From Ctenosaura bakeri (taxonomy: Eukaryota > Chordata > Lepidosauria > Squamata > Iguanidae): DNA of 64,000 nt. A program made the position numbers and the translations under genes. The notes under the pieces are model-generated. The model had not been told where the DNA came from. It saw nothing but the letters and a program-made list of their open reading frames with translations, and did not search any database. Below are positions 1 to 12,037 of the stretch, piece after piece. The stretch lies in the NCBI GenBank assembly GCA_948474755.1, contig CAOLHI010000353.1, positions 620,001 to 684,000 on the forward strand, in the 5' to 3' direction. Numbering within the stretch: the stretch's first letter is position 1; each line of letters starts with the position of its first letter.

Positions 1-423
1 CTTCCAGCCTTAGCAATGGAGAGGGTATTCCCAGAGGCAAAGCTAACAATTCTTTCAAGAATCTGTTCTGTATGGTTTCAACTACTGCAACGTGGGCCTG
101 TCCCCATAGCTGTACTCCATATAGTAATTGGGGCAGGACTTCAGACATAAAGATTTTTAGAATGGGGCCTACCAGGGAACCTCCACTGACCCTTCCAAAA
201 GGTAGTATTGCTTTTGCTGTCCTCCAAGCTAGACGTTTTGCTGCCTCTAAATGGCATTTCCAATTTCCATTGTAGGAAAAATGTACCCCCAGTTATTGAA
301 AGCTATAACTTTGCTCAATCAGATGACCATCCAAATACCATTTGTGGGGACACTTTCTTTTAGAGAAAACCACTACTTTAGTTTTGGAATGGTTGGTTTT
401 CCTGATATCAAGATCAGCCTGAC
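1..423 (-). pseudogene. LINE reverse transcriptase C-terminal remnant
   Basis: Read on the minus strand, this encodes the distal part of a non-LTR retrotransposon reverse transcriptase: an SKTKVVVF stretch, then after a stop codon LGVHF, LPQLLYGVQLWGQ and a terminal leucine-rich segment (ETIQNRFLKELLALPLG). This order (SKTK, LGV, C-terminal YG-x-LWG) is that of the thumb and C-terminal region of LINE RTs. The reading frame is broken by at least one stop, so it is a fossil. It runs off the left edge of the window and ends at the LTR that starts at 424. The clade is uncertain. The piece at 1334-1440 may belong to the same element. Confidence 0.7.
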
Positions 424-1333
424 TATTACCTTGTTTGCTGTGGGTCCCGGGAGGGACACCTATATGTGCTCTCAATTACTTAAGTTTGGGAAAAATAGCT
501 AGAGCACAAGTTAGCAATGCAAGAGGCAGGGCAATGCAGTGGAATCTTTTACCCAATGTCTAAGGGGTCAGGCCAAGCCAAGGACCACACCAAGTTTAAG
601 AATAATTGAGATTTTATTAAATACAGGCAAACAGTGTATGCAACACACTCACACAAGTAGCTAAGGAAAATAACGGTTGGAGTGGTAAAGAGGGATTTAG
701 AGAGGGATAGTTGATTTGGGTGATACGAAACCTGTCCTGAAGCCTGGGTAGTCTGAAGATTGAGTTTGTTGGTATGGAGTCCCAGTACATGGGACTGAGG
801 GGACAGCTCGCCAAACAAAGTGGCAGAAAGGTTGGATAGAAGTCTGGAGCGATCCAAGCAGTCCGAGGATGGTCTCGGAATCAGGGGTTTTTATAGGGAA
901 AAATGTAACTGCAGACTATTCCGTACTTAGGGAAAACAATGAGTTTCGGGCATGAGACAAAGCTTTGGAAAGGTCAAAATTTAGCATGATTATGTCCGAA
1001 TTAACAAAGAGGTAGACAGTATGCAAACGCAGAGTGCTTGGCAGTTGAGTATTCAGCCTGCCAAGCTGCCTGCTCGGGGCAGGGAGTCCTTTCTAAACAG
1101 TGTGCATACGTAATAAGAGTGTTTGCAGAGAGGTCTCCTAAAGTGGTGATCTGGCTATTTCTGGCCTGCCTGTATTGTTTTGGGATATTGCAGCGTTTGA
1201 TGGCCAAGTCTAGTTCTGTGCTTGTCCGGGAGCCTCACAAACATGTGGAGAGGGGTTGTGGAAGAGAGCCAAATTATTGATATCAAAATGATATCTTTAT
1301 ACCATCTCCAAGGAGGCCTAACCTGCAGTAACA
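424..1333 (-). mobile_element. solo LTR, copy 1 (most diverged)
   Basis: This is about 910 bp and aligns by eye with the three LTRs at 11.1, 31.7 and 44.6 kb: GGTCCCGGGAGG near the left end, a TTTTATAGGG block, and a right part with ATTATTGATATCAAAATGATATC. The left end is TATTACC (TGTTACC in the others) and the right end is TAACA. TGAC lies on both sides (420-423 and 1334-1337). On the minus strand a TATA box (about 889-894) precedes an AATAAA signal (613-618), the order expected of U3-R. No internal retroviral genes are present. Confidence 0.7.
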
Positions 1334-1440
1334 TGACCGGCCTGTAGTTTCCTGAATCTCCCCCCCGCCCCGCCTTTTGAACTGAGGAACAATGTTTTTC
1401 CATTGTCTTCAGTCCTTTGGCACCTCATCTGCTCTCCAAT
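1334..1440 (-). pseudogene. LINE reverse transcriptase N-terminal remnant
   Basis: On the minus strand this reads as PKDWRQWKNIVPQFK, then GDSGNYRPV. That matches the start of the fingers region of CR1/L2-type LINE RTs (W-K/R...P-x-x-K...NYRPV). It abuts the LTR at 1333. The catalytic palm region that should separate this piece from the one at 1-423 is missing, so the LINE was deleted internally. Too short for clade assignment. Confidence 0.55.
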
Positions 1441-2395
1441 ATTTCTCAAAAACAATGACTTACTTCCTGAAGAAGTACAATATGCAATGTTTATAAGACT
1501 TCCCTTCAGGTGGAATTGAAGGTTTCTGAACCACCATGCCAGTGAATGAGCTCAGAATATGCTGCATACCCCATATGAAAATAAATTTATTCATCTATAA
1601 AAGTGTAGTGAGGAACCAGTGTATGGCTGGACTTCCCAATCACTGTTATAAATGTGTAACCTAGAGTTATGCATTCATAACTTACTTGTATTCATGATCC
1701 CTGCATATTCAGCACTGTAGGGAATACATAGTGATTGTAAAAGCTCCCCAAACCTGACTTATGGGGAAGCAGCCACTGCAAGTGATGACAGATCTGTTCT
1801 TCAGTCTTCTGGGAAGCAACAGACATACATTTCCAACCCCTCACATAAGGGATCTCCAGAGTGAGAAGAGTTGCAACACACATCCTTCTTCTGACAGTTA
1901 CACCAGAGATTACATGCAGAAAGGCGGTGCTTGAAAAGCATATCCTGAGATCAGGCCGGCTGGTGACATGAAACGGGCAGGACTGCAACAACATCTTGAG
2001 GAAGCACTATCGTGGCCCTGCTCCTCTTGAATCCCCATGCCAGAATGCCACCATCCTGCAGAAAGGGACATAGTTATAAATTGCATAAAATACCCTCCCT
2101 CCCTCCCTCCCTCCCTCCAGTCAGCTCACTGCTACTCCAATTTCACAGGCTGATCCTGTTTTAGGGCTTCTCAATGGGGTAAATGTGTTGGAAGTTGAAG
2201 TATTTGTTATCATTGTTCACTATCTTTCTTTAAAAAAAAATGCCAAATGACATTTCATTATCTCATAATTTTTTTCTGGCAATTCCCTATACTACCTGTA
2301 AATTTTTATTAACACTCTCGATTTGTTTGTTTGCTTGTTTTTTAAAAAAATTGCTACAACACACACACACACACACACATTTAGGTCCAGGGAGG
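1441..2395. other. no recognisable gene; (CCCT)n microsatellite
   Basis: I see no coding, RNA or transposon signature here. About six CCCT units lie at 2094-2118. The short open frames are interrupted and have no family motifs. Confidence 0.5.
2359..2379. repeat. (AC)n microsatellite
   Basis: About ten uninterrupted AC units, directly 5' of the SINE that starts near 2396. Confidence 0.95.
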
Positions 2396-2613
2396 ATGTA
2401 CACATGTGGCACAGTGGTTAAATACTGGTACTGCAGCCACAAGGTTGTGAGTTCGATCCTGCCGGGCTCCAGGTTGACCCAGCCTTCCATCCTTACGCAG
2501 GTCAGTAAAATGAGTACCCAGCTTGTTGGGGGCAATTAGCTAACACATTGTAAACCGCTTAGAGAGAACTTAGCTGATAAGCGGTATAGAAATGCACATG
2601 CTATTGCTAATAG
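2396..2613 (+). mobile_element. tRNA-derived SINE
   Basis: The head carries a pol III A box (TGGCACAGTGG, 2407-2417) and a B box (GAGTTCGATCC, 2449-2459), spaced as in a tRNA gene. The body continues with CCAGCCTTCCATCC, AATGAGTACCCAGCTTG and GTAAACCGCTTAGAGAG. The tail, AAGCGGTATAGAAATG, resembles LINE-derived tails of squamate SINEs. Near full length and mildly diverged. The exact named family is not certain. Confidence 0.8.
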
Positions 2614-3617
2614 TTGTGGTTTGTACTGCTTTTTTGTATGGTGATATGGGCTGCAGTGCTTGTAAGCCAGTTGAATTTCCACTTCCCTTACCTGCTACAT
2701 CCATTTCAAGATGGATAGTGGTAAAGGTAAGGGAATTCTTTAAACCTCTTCTTCTTTTCCTCTCCTTTCATTCCTTTTTTATTTATTAAAAAAATAGTAA
2801 TAGCATCTCACCTATCACTATCATTATAAGAAAAGAGAGGAAAAAATACTGAGAAAAAATTTGCCTTTCAAACCATAAGATCAGACTCAAACAACTACTA
2901 CACCATTAGATAAAACAAAATCTTAGAAAGACCCCTGGTGGAGATCCAACTGATTGCTACATCTTGCAACCATCACCCCCTCTGCCCACAAAAAGAAAAA
3001 AAAGAAAGAAAGAAAAGGGCACAGTGCACAGAATACATGGAGGTAACAACCATCAAAACCTAAGGATTTCCAACAACTCACACTTCTGTAGACCAATTTG
3101 GGATATATTTTAGTATTTTTTGTCCCTCCCCGTCTTTTATAATATTATAATGCACAATCAAACCTGCTTCCTCTGTCATATACTTACTGAAATTCCAAGT
3201 GATTTGTGTAATTTTTTTTTCTTTTTGGTCTGGAGAAATCCATCTGTTCAACTCTTCATCAAGCAGCTGCCTCCTACCTCCCATGAAATAAAGCTACAAA
3301 GCCAAACAAAGTGAGTGTCTGTGTTAGGCAGGGATCCACCCACTGTTTTTTGGATAAGATGCTAACAATTAACAGTAGGAGATCATCCAGTCAATTTCAG
3401 AAGCAAATAGTAGTGAAATATTCTGCAATGCAGTACTATGAGAAGCTGGGCTTTGCACTAAACATAACATTTGTTCCCTGGTGGAAAAATAGTTTTTATT
3501 CCTTAGGTGACATTTTTTTGGCTTATTCACTACCAAAGAAACCAAAATTTATATGCAAAAGGATGGTACAAATACAGAGTAAAAGACTTCAATTCAGCAG
3601 TGATTTGTTAGTGTATT
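2614..3617. other. AT-rich, no recognisable feature
   Basis: This contains A/AAAG-rich tracts near 2995-3020 and no transposon or gene signature that I recognise. The longest open frames (about 100 codons at 3311-3619) show no protein motifs. Confidence 0.5.
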
Positions 3618-3835
3618 GACACTGCAAAATTATAGCCATTTGATTCTGTTTTAACTGCCCAGGTTCCATCCTATGGGATCCTGGGGTTTGTAGATTGATG
3701 AAAGACTTAGAATTCTATAATGTACTCCCCTGAACTATCTAATGGTAGCAATTTGACAGAGAATTCTAAATCTCTCTCCAAACTACCAATCCTAGTATTC
3801 CACAGGATAACACCATGGGAATTAAAGTCTGACCA
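3618..3835. repeat. decayed palindromic DNA-transposon-like repeat
   Basis: The left arm TCCTATGGGATCCTGGGGTT is loosely complementary to the right arm around CCTAGTATTCCACAGGATAA, with outer arms GTTTTAACTGCC and GGGAATTAAAGTC. The arrangement is that of a short non-autonomous DNA transposon. It resembles family A in its core (TGGAATCCTGGGGTTTGTAG) but has different ends, so it is probably a separate family. Class not certain. Confidence 0.5.
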
Positions 3836-3989
3836 GACTTTGCAGATTGTGTAGTTTCTATCTATCTAATTGTTCCCTTGAATTCAACTGGATTTAAAAG
3901 GTACTTTAATTCATTTGTTGAGGTGGGCTGGGTGAGCTCTCAGGCCAGTTTCATGTACTGATATCGAGATTACACAAATTGATGTGTAT

Positions 3990-4381
3990 GGCTCTTTCTG
4001 CACTCTATCTTTTAGCAAAAAACATCTGGTGGGGATCCTGGCTGGGAGAGGAGCATGGCAGGAGAGCTCCCTCTACACTGGCTGGCTCCCTGCAGAAGGG
4101 AGCATGTTGTCCACATCTCTTCCTTCTGTAGCACAGCTGGGTACTTTCCCAGACTGCACTGGGGCAGGAATTATAACCATTGCACTTCTGTAGGTTCGGC
4201 AGGAAAGGTAAGTCCAGGATGGTGGTACAATTGCATGTCAATGACAGTGATTTAATCTATGATTGTGCCACCTGGGGATGGGAGAAGGACAGGTCGATGA
4301 CGATGTCATGCAGAAGGGTTGTTGCAGTCCTGTCCTTCTCCTGTACCCATTGTGGGATGGGACGGTGCTGCAGAAAGGGCC
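3990..4381 (+). mobile_element. MITE family B copy (Harbinger-like), 392 bp
   Basis: Terminal inverted repeats are GGCTCTTTCTGCA on the left and TGCAGAAAGGGCC on the right. The 3-bp duplication TAT lies at 3987-3989 and 4382-4384. Three-base duplications and GGCC-type ends are typical of PIF/Harbinger elements. It contains the exon-like module of the family: a CAG acceptor-like site after CTCTTCCTTCTGTAG at 4136 and a donor-like AAAG|GTAAGT at 4207/4208. No transposase. Confidence 0.75.
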
Positions 4382-6296
4382 TATGGGTATGTGTGTGTGT
4401 ATATATGAGAGAGATTGCAGAATTGCCTCCACCAAGGAATAGATGGAGACCAAGTATAGAACCTTACCTTTGCCTTTATATTATCCCTTATGTCAATATT
4501 ACATCACCATAGTCCTACTCTCTCTAACTTTTTCTTTCTTACTGATAAAATATTTCTCTTTCAGATTTAAAAAAAAAACAGTCAAAAGTTGTTGTTTATC
4601 AGAAAGACAACTGCTCAGTGCAACTACTGCAAGGTACAATTCCTTCTCCTCTCAGTTGATGGAAGGAACAAAAGACAGACAAATGGTTTGGTGATAAGCA
4701 AGCATTACTTATTTCTCCTTTATAACATTAAAGAGAGCTGTTAATGCACTTGTTTATGTGTCAGACTAAGCTGTATTTCATTTGCAGTTATTTAGCTGAA
4801 ATTTCTTTTCTTGTGTCTTTTTCACATTGTCATGCTTTGAATATGGAGACAAGAAAAAAAAATCTCATAAAAAAATCAACACATCTAAGACCAAAAGAAA
4901 GTAACAAGTTTAAATAACCAAATGTGTTGTTTTGTTTCAGCAATCTTATTCTTCCAACTGTCTGCAACAAGACTTGCAAACAGACATTTTTGAAAACAAA
5001 TGTATGTTCTTCCTCCTTCTGAGGCAGCACATCTAATATTGCTCACAATCAGAGTCAAGCATGAGACAAACATGTAGGTATCTGGACAGGTAAAATGTCT
5101 CAGCAATTTCAACAATATTCCAAAGAGGTTTGATTAAACTTGTGGGATTTTTTTTTTTAAATTCTGTACAATCTTAGCTTGACTCTGAAGCAAAAACTGA
5201 GGCAAATTTGGAGGTTCTGGACCAAAATAGCTGATGAATGTTTAGAATGTTGGATGTGTGTTTCTTTATATAGGACCTTGGGCAGAAAAGGTTTCAACGA
5301 TAATTTAGTCATTATTGATGACCTCCCAGGTTACTCCAGAGAGTTAGGTAGTAAGCAGTTGTCAAAACTCCGTGGAAGGGAGACAACTTTTTTTTGTTAT
5401 TTGCTGCTTATATAACTAAACTGCTCAGTAATACTATCCACCTATTTCCTGTTTGCTGTCTTCTTTGGATCCTCCCCTGCTTGGTTTTCCCAGGCACAGG
5501 AGGCAAAATGTACCCAGTGGTGTGTCCCTAATTGTACCCTTCTCTACTAAGTGTATCCTAGCATACAGGTATCATAGTTATTGCAAAAAGTTATGTCGAT
5601 GATCTTGTAATAAACTGGGCATTTAGAATGTACAGGTTGTTGCTGATTAAAGACACACCCCATTCCATCTTTCAATGACCTTGCTATTGCAAGTCCACTT
5701 CCTTTTAGCTAATGCAGTAGTATGCACAAGCTACTAAAGCATTTGCAAATTAATTTTAACTGTGGGTGTAGATGCTTTACGCTGCCTGCAGAACAGTGGA
5801 ATAGTTTTGTCATACTGCAGATTTAAATATACCTCTTTTACTTTAGTCAGCACCAAACACAGTAAATATATTCTGGTCACTTCCAAAACCTGTCTGAATG
5901 ATGAAATGAGAAGAGAGTTATTTTTGTGTGCAACAGCTGATCAACAACCATGTCAAAAGTTCACGGCCAAGGGAGAGTGGAACATTACACAGGGCATGCT
6001 TCCAAACAAAGCAGTAAATCAATATGAATTTTCTATAGCATTAAAAAAAAGCAAAAAAAAAAAATCAGTATGTTTTCTATTAGATTTCTGGTGATCATGA
6101 TAATCTCTTAGCTATTATCGCACCAACACAGTTTGTCTGCATTGCCTCTCAAAAATTTAATGATGCACATTACAGTAAAACTAGGACATTAAAAATCATT
6201 ATCAGCATGAAGATGGGGATTGGAAAGAGCACAGTGTCTGAGACACGGCTGGGACATGGCTAGGTGCTGTATCTTTGGCATACTAGCAATATGAAT
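4382..6296. other. AT-rich, no recognisable feature
   Basis: About 1.9 kb without a recognisable gene, RNA or transposon. Short homopolymer A and T runs occur (4568-4578, 5149-5158, 6051-6063). Confidence 0.5.
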
Positions 6297-7808
6297 AGAA
6301 AGAGACCAGTCTCCCATCTTCCATTTTTAAGCAAGGTGATCGAAAGGGCTGTTGCCCTTCAGCTCCAAGCTGTCTTGGATGAAACAGATTATCTAGATCC
6401 ATTTCAAATTGGCTTCAGGGCAGGATATGGAGTCGAGACTGCCATGGTCGCCTTAGTGAATTATCTACACCTAGGTATCAACAGGGGAAGTGTGACGCTG
6501 CTGGTACCCTTGGACCTCTCAGGGGCTTTCGATACCATAGACCATGGTATCCTTCTGGAACACCTGAGAGGGCTGGGGATCGGGGGCACTGCACTTTAGT
6601 GGTTCCAGTCCTATCTCTCAGGTAGATACCAGATGGTGATGCTTGGGGACAGCTGCTCCTCAAAAAAGGAGCTTAAATCTGGCGTCCCTCAGGGCGCTGT
6701 CCTGTCCTCAATGCTATTTAACATCTACATGAAACTGCTGGGAGAGATCATCAGGAGGCATGGAGCAAGGTGCTATCAGTATGCTGATAACACCCAGATA
6801 TATCTCTCCGTGCCTCGGATAATAGCATCAACTAAGGATGGCATCTCGCCTCTAAATGAATGTCTTGAAGCAGTAATGGACTGGATGAGGAAAAACAGAC
6901 TGAAGCTGAATCCAGATAAGACGGAGGTACTTGGTGTTAAGGGCCCTAGCCCAGGTATGGAGGTTTGTCAACCAGTTCTAGACGGGGTCACACTTCCCCT
7001 GAAAGACTGTGTACACAGCTTGGGGGTGCTCTTGGATACACCGCTTCAGATGACAGCTCAAATTGATGCAGCGGCCAGGAGTGCCTGCTATCAGCTTCGG
7101 CTGATATGCCAGCTGTGCCCCTTCCTGGACCTGGAACACCGAAAAACAGTGGTACATGTGCTGGTAACTTCACGGCTTGACTTCTGCAATACACTCTACA
7201 TAGGACTACCCATGTGCTTAGTCTGGAAACTTCAATTAATTCAGAATATGGCATCCAGGTTGGTCACCGGAGGATCTATAACTGACCACATAACACCTAT
7301 TCTGAAGTCTTTACACTGGCTGCCCATTAGTTTCCGGGCACAGTACAAGGTGTTGGTTTTTACCTTTAAAGTCCTTCATGGCTTGGGGCCAGCCTACCTT
7401 CTCCCATATAATCCGCCCTGCACACTAAGGTCCTCTGGGAGGAATTACTGCAGCCAATCAGAATTAGGTTGGCTGCAGTTACCCACAGGACCTTCTCTTC
7501 TGTCACTCCCAAGATATGGAATGGCCTACCGGAAGAGACCTGGCATATTACCAGTCTTGACTGCTTTAAAAAGGCAGTCAAGACTGTCCTCTTCCGACAG
7601 GCCTTCCCAGACTAGTGTTCCATCACCTCTCATCAACTGTCCTCTTGTTTTTAATCTTGTTTTAATTGTTTTTAATAGTTAATATGTTTAGGGGGTTAGA
7701 AGAGTGGGTGGGTGGGGAGGATGGGTACGTTTTAATGTTTTAATGTATTTATATATTGTTGTAATGCTGCCTCGATCCATTGGGAGAGGCGGGATAAAAA
7801 TAAATTAC

Positions 7809-7863
<55 letters not shown>

Positions 7864-7864
7864 T
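6297..7864 (+). pseudogene. L2-clade LINE, 5'-truncated reverse transcriptase
   Basis: The RT begins at RPVSHLPFLSKVIER, followed by the palm A motif (LDLSGAFDTIDH), GVPQGAVLS, the catalytic box and NPDKTEVL. It then runs through ARSACYQL to the L2-type C-terminus HWLPISFRAQYKVL. The catalytic YADD reads YADN (QYADNTQIYLS), which should inactivate it. A TAG stop at 6597-6599 splits the frame, with the same frame resuming after it, and a frameshift near 7440 disrupts the C-terminal tail. The 3' UTR ends in GGCGGGATAAAAATAAAT and a TTA-repeat tail. Related pieces are at 36.2, 39.3 and 56.1 kb. L2 clade is inferred from motif order; no search was run. Confidence 0.8.
7811..7864 (+). repeat. (TTA)n microsatellite, LINE tail
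   Basis: About 18 TTA units form the 3' end of the preceding L2-clade LINE. Such LINEs end in short tandem repeats that seed microsatellites. Confidence 0.95.
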
Positions 7865-10800
7865 AAGGATGCAAGTGAACACCATTTTGAATATACTAGA
7901 AGACATACCTTAGAAATATGTGTGATCCTCATTCAGTGAAAGATACTTGTACAACACAGATTCTATGCTAGAGAAGTCAATGTGGACCAGTTTTGTAAGG
8001 ATCAAAAACTTGTAATTATATCATTTTGCATTTCATTTAAATTTGCCATCTTAAAGAAAACAAAATTAACTACAGAAGATAGTGAAATTTTACATAAACT
8101 TTCTTTGCCTACTTCATTGAATTTCTGTGAAGTTACAACAGTTGCTTGGAGAAAAAACAAGATACAAATGTTGATGTTGAAAGTATTATTTTGTAAGAAA
8201 GGTACTTTATGAAAATTCATGCTACTGATGCTCTTTGGGGCAGGGAATGGGAGTTTATTTCTTCAGAGGGAAAAAAAACGGTTCAGGTTGTTTTCTCTGT
8301 GTTCTTAAAACTATAGGTGTAAAACAAGAATATTACCAGAAAATGTGGGTGACTCAGGAGTAGCTGTGATGCCAGTACCTCCACAAAAAGGTAGGGAATA
8401 TCTACTCAAAGAGGAGACCTGTGAGGAGGAGTAACCTTATGAGATCTTTTACACCTACGTCTACCAGTACCACCAAGTTTCAGTTAACTAACAGGGTATT
8501 TTTAAAAAATGGGAGATTCAAAAACATTTGGGATAAAAAATGTCAAATCTATTGCATTTTTTTCATTAGGATACTGTAATGTACTGGGCAAAAAAAAAAA
8601 AAAAATGTCCTGTGCCTTTCTTTGGTCAAACATAATGCAAAGAAGATCTTGTGAGTGCTTGGATGAGCAAGAACCCCCTTCCCCTACTCAAAGACAGCAA
8701 GTACAGATTCACCCAATCATATCCAGAAAAGATCAAGCAAAAGTACTAACGACATGATAGACTGAGATAGTAGGATCTGATGTAGATATATACAGACTAA
8801 TCATAGCAGCACTAGAGCTATCACATAAGCATATATAGAATCAATGCTAGAAGGTTTTTGACCTCCTCCTCCTCCTCCCATTCCTAGCCACATAACTTGG
8901 GAAACAAATAGAAGGTGGTGGCATATATTCAGGGCAAAGTAGACATAGCAAATGATTTCATTGTCACTGCTACTTCTCCTATAAGTTTTCATGGTAGTCT
9001 CCTTTGGAGCTCTTCCAGGTATCAGCAGCTCCTGAAGGTATCACTAGAGCTATCCAGCTGCTGAATTTTATTGCAAACACAGATTTAACATCTACATAGC
9101 TCCTATAATAAGTGAAAGAGGTGCTAACACCTGAAAGAGTTGCAAAGGAGGTTACCATTAAAACTGGAGTCATCTACCCACAATAACAGAACAACCGGCT
9201 ATAACTGAAACACTGAACAAGAGGAATTCTACAAATGCCAAAGCATGGAAGTTCCTTGATATCACTCAATTAAAGGTATACAGTGGTCCACTGCTTCTTG
9301 CAGGGGTGGGGAAAAAATGTGCATGCAGTCTCACGGTGCTACCACTTCAGAGTAATAATGAGTCTCAAGAGATTTTGTGCACTCACTAAGTATATGAGGT
9401 TGACTACAAGGAAACATAACTATTACACAGAGTAATTACTAAACTGGCTGCCTTTCAGGACTTGTTTTCTGAACAGCTTTGAACACTGGCTCTAGCAACT
9501 GATGAATAGCTTGTCAAGTCCAGAGGCACAAGTCCATTCCAGCAGTATTTGCCTAGGAAATGAAGAAAATAAGGAATAAAAGCATTGTTGGTGCAGTGAT
9601 ACTAATGCATGACATTGTCTGAAGGAAGATGTCTGAGCAGGTGGTGTGATATGTTACCAGGAGGCCAGCTTGGTTACAGTGTGATGACGAAACTAACCAA
9701 ACCATGTTTTAACAATTGACAAATGTAATCACACTTTTTCAGCTTTCTTGCAAATAACCTAACACATGTTGACAACATTTGGTAGAATTAGCCATATCCA
9801 TTTCCCCATTGGACTATATATGGGAAACTTGCTTGGAAGAACTACTACAGAATCCAAATGATGTGTTTTGTTAGTGATGGAAGAACTTCTACAGCATCCA
9901 AGTGATGTATTTTGTTGATTTTTTTTTTGACAAAATTGTATTTTTTGTAAACATACACATATACTGTTTTGCACCAAAACATTCCAGAAACACTTGGGAT
10001 TTTTTCCCCATAACATTTGTTTTTCTTTTTGTGCCAAAATTATGTTTTTGTGCCAAAATCAGCTTTGGTTTGGTTTGGGAAAATATGGTAACACAGAAAT
10101 ATGGTTAACATTGTAAAACCCTTTAACACCCCCCCCCAAACACACAGACACACACAGCAGAAACATATATGGGCTTTTTGCACAAAACTGCTGAGTTTTG
10201 CTCAAAAAACTCACATGTGCTTGTAGAAAATTTGTTTTTTGTCCAAAAGAAAAAAAATGGCATAAAAGGTGTGTTTCTGAGCAGAATATTTTCCTGGAAA
10301 CACTTCAGGATGTGCAAATACTTAGTGAAAACTGTACAGTTTTCTATTCATTTTCTCTTGCAGCTGGAAGGAAAATATGGAAGCTATTTATCCTTGCTTC
10401 TGGGGACAAAATATTCAAAGATTTATATTCCTTTTCTGGCTGTCTGTATGGAGTTTGGCACAAATTATGTTCCTTTATCAGGGAACATTTCTCTCTACAT
10501 GGATCAAGTTTTTGTTGTGGTAGAAACTAGCCATATAATACCATTACAACTAGGTATCCCTGCTAATTAAGAAAAAAGGGCTAGCACTATCATTTGGACT
10601 GTCAAATGCTCTCTGATAGGCTTCACCTGAGAACACAGCATCCTCAGCCAATTGTTAAGAGTATCAGTACAGTAAGGCCCCTTGAGAGCTGATTGTTGAC
10701 ACTTATCTTGGTCTTTTGAATCAGTACCATGCAAAAACATTGTCACTCCAGAAACACAGGAGGTTTTTTGTTTTTGTTTTTGTTTTTTGTTAAAAAAAAA

Positions 10801-11116
10801 GATTTTTTCCCCCTGCAAAAATACATTTCGGTTACCATGCTGTACGCTCCCATTCCATAGTACAGTATAATTGGTAAGAAATATCACTTTGTTGGCAAGA
10901 GATATCATTTCCTATATAGTAACTATAGACTTATAGTTAGAAGGCCATATGGCTAGAAAAAGCACTCCAGTTGGAAGCTGCATGCTAAGACAGATGAGGC
11001 CAGGTCATAAATTCAAGAGGATTAGATAGGAAAGCCTCAGTGCTGATGGGCTTGCAATAATCCTTTCAACAACTCAACCTTCAAATACAATAGCAAACAA
11101 GACTGCCTAGTGAAAC
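7865..11116. other. AT-rich, no recognisable gene
   Basis: About 3.2 kb. Several T- and A-rich stretches lie at 9920-10290 and 10765-10815, with motifs such as TTTGCACAAAACT that loosely resemble repeat family C. No credible exon or transposon protein seen. Confidence 0.45.
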
Positions 11117-11990
11117 TGTTACACTGTATGTTGGGGGTCCCGGGAGGGGCACCCAAATAACCAAATAAAACACAAGATGGGGGAAATTAGACTCAAGCAC
11201 TCTCTCATGCTAACGAGAGGCAGGGTAACTTTAGCTGGGATCTTTTAACCCTATGTATACAGTGTCGGGTCAGAGAGCAGTTAGACACGTTTTAGAAGTA
11301 AACATAACAGTTTTATTAAGAGACAAACAATGAATGAGACAACACATACACTAGCTAACTGAGAAATAGAAATGGGGAGTTTCAAGGGAGTGGGTAATAC
11401 GACACCTGGTCTCGTAGTCCTGGAGAGAAGTGGGGATTGCAGGAAGGGGAGTTCAGCGTGGTTCTCTGAGGGGAGCTTCTTCAGACAAACCAGCAGCAAG
11501 ACGGGATGGAAGTCCAAAGTACTCCGAGGTAGTCCCAAAAGTGGGGAGTTTTTATAGGGTGGATTGTGCCTACAGGCCATGCCATGCTCAGTGAGAACAA
11601 ATGAAATTTGGAGCTGGACAAAGGAGTTGGAAAAGGTCAAGTTTACATGATGAGCTTAGCGCTTGATGACTATAGTATGGTCGGTATGCAAAATGGCTCA
11701 ACAGAAAGGACTGGTTCGGCCTCTTGGCAGAGCGTCTTTGTGTAGATTCGCGCTGAGCAAGGCATGTTTGCAGAAAGGTGTTCCCTGAAGCAACAGAGAG
11801 GCTTAAGTTGCCTGCCTAAATGAGGTCTGGAATTTAGGACCATTAACGGCTGCACCTAATACGTGCTTGTCCAGTGGACCTTTGCAAACACGTGGAGCAG
11901 GGTGGCAGAGAAAGGTCAGGTAAAGGCCAAATTATTTGATATCAAACGATATCTAGTGCTCTCACCAGACATATCATAACCACAATAACA
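11117..11990 (-). mobile_element. solo LTR, copy 2, 874 bp
   Basis: It starts TGTTACACTG and ends CAATAACA, so the TGTTA/TAACA ends are inverted as in LTRs. AAAC is present on both sides (11113-11116 and 11991-11994). The minus strand has TATAAAAA (around 11549-11556) about 235 bases before AATAAA (11312-11317), the U3-to-R order, so it reads leftwards. It is clearly the same family as 31671-32540 and 44647-45517. No internal region remains, which suggests LTR-LTR recombination. Confidence 0.85.
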
Positions 11991-12037
11991 AAACAACTGA
12001 TGATAAACATCTTGTATCCAATTTCCATGGAAACTTT

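Noticed and set aside
2396..2470. A functional tRNA gene
   Set aside because: A and B boxes are present but no cloverleaf or acceptor stem closes; it is the SINE head.
7704..7932. Poly-Tyr and poly-Asn open frames
   Set aside because: They are translations of the TTA microsatellite at the LINE 3' end.
10169..10570. 133-codon open frame
   Set aside because: Phe/Lys-rich, in T- and A-rich low-complexity DNA; no motif and no splice or promoter support.
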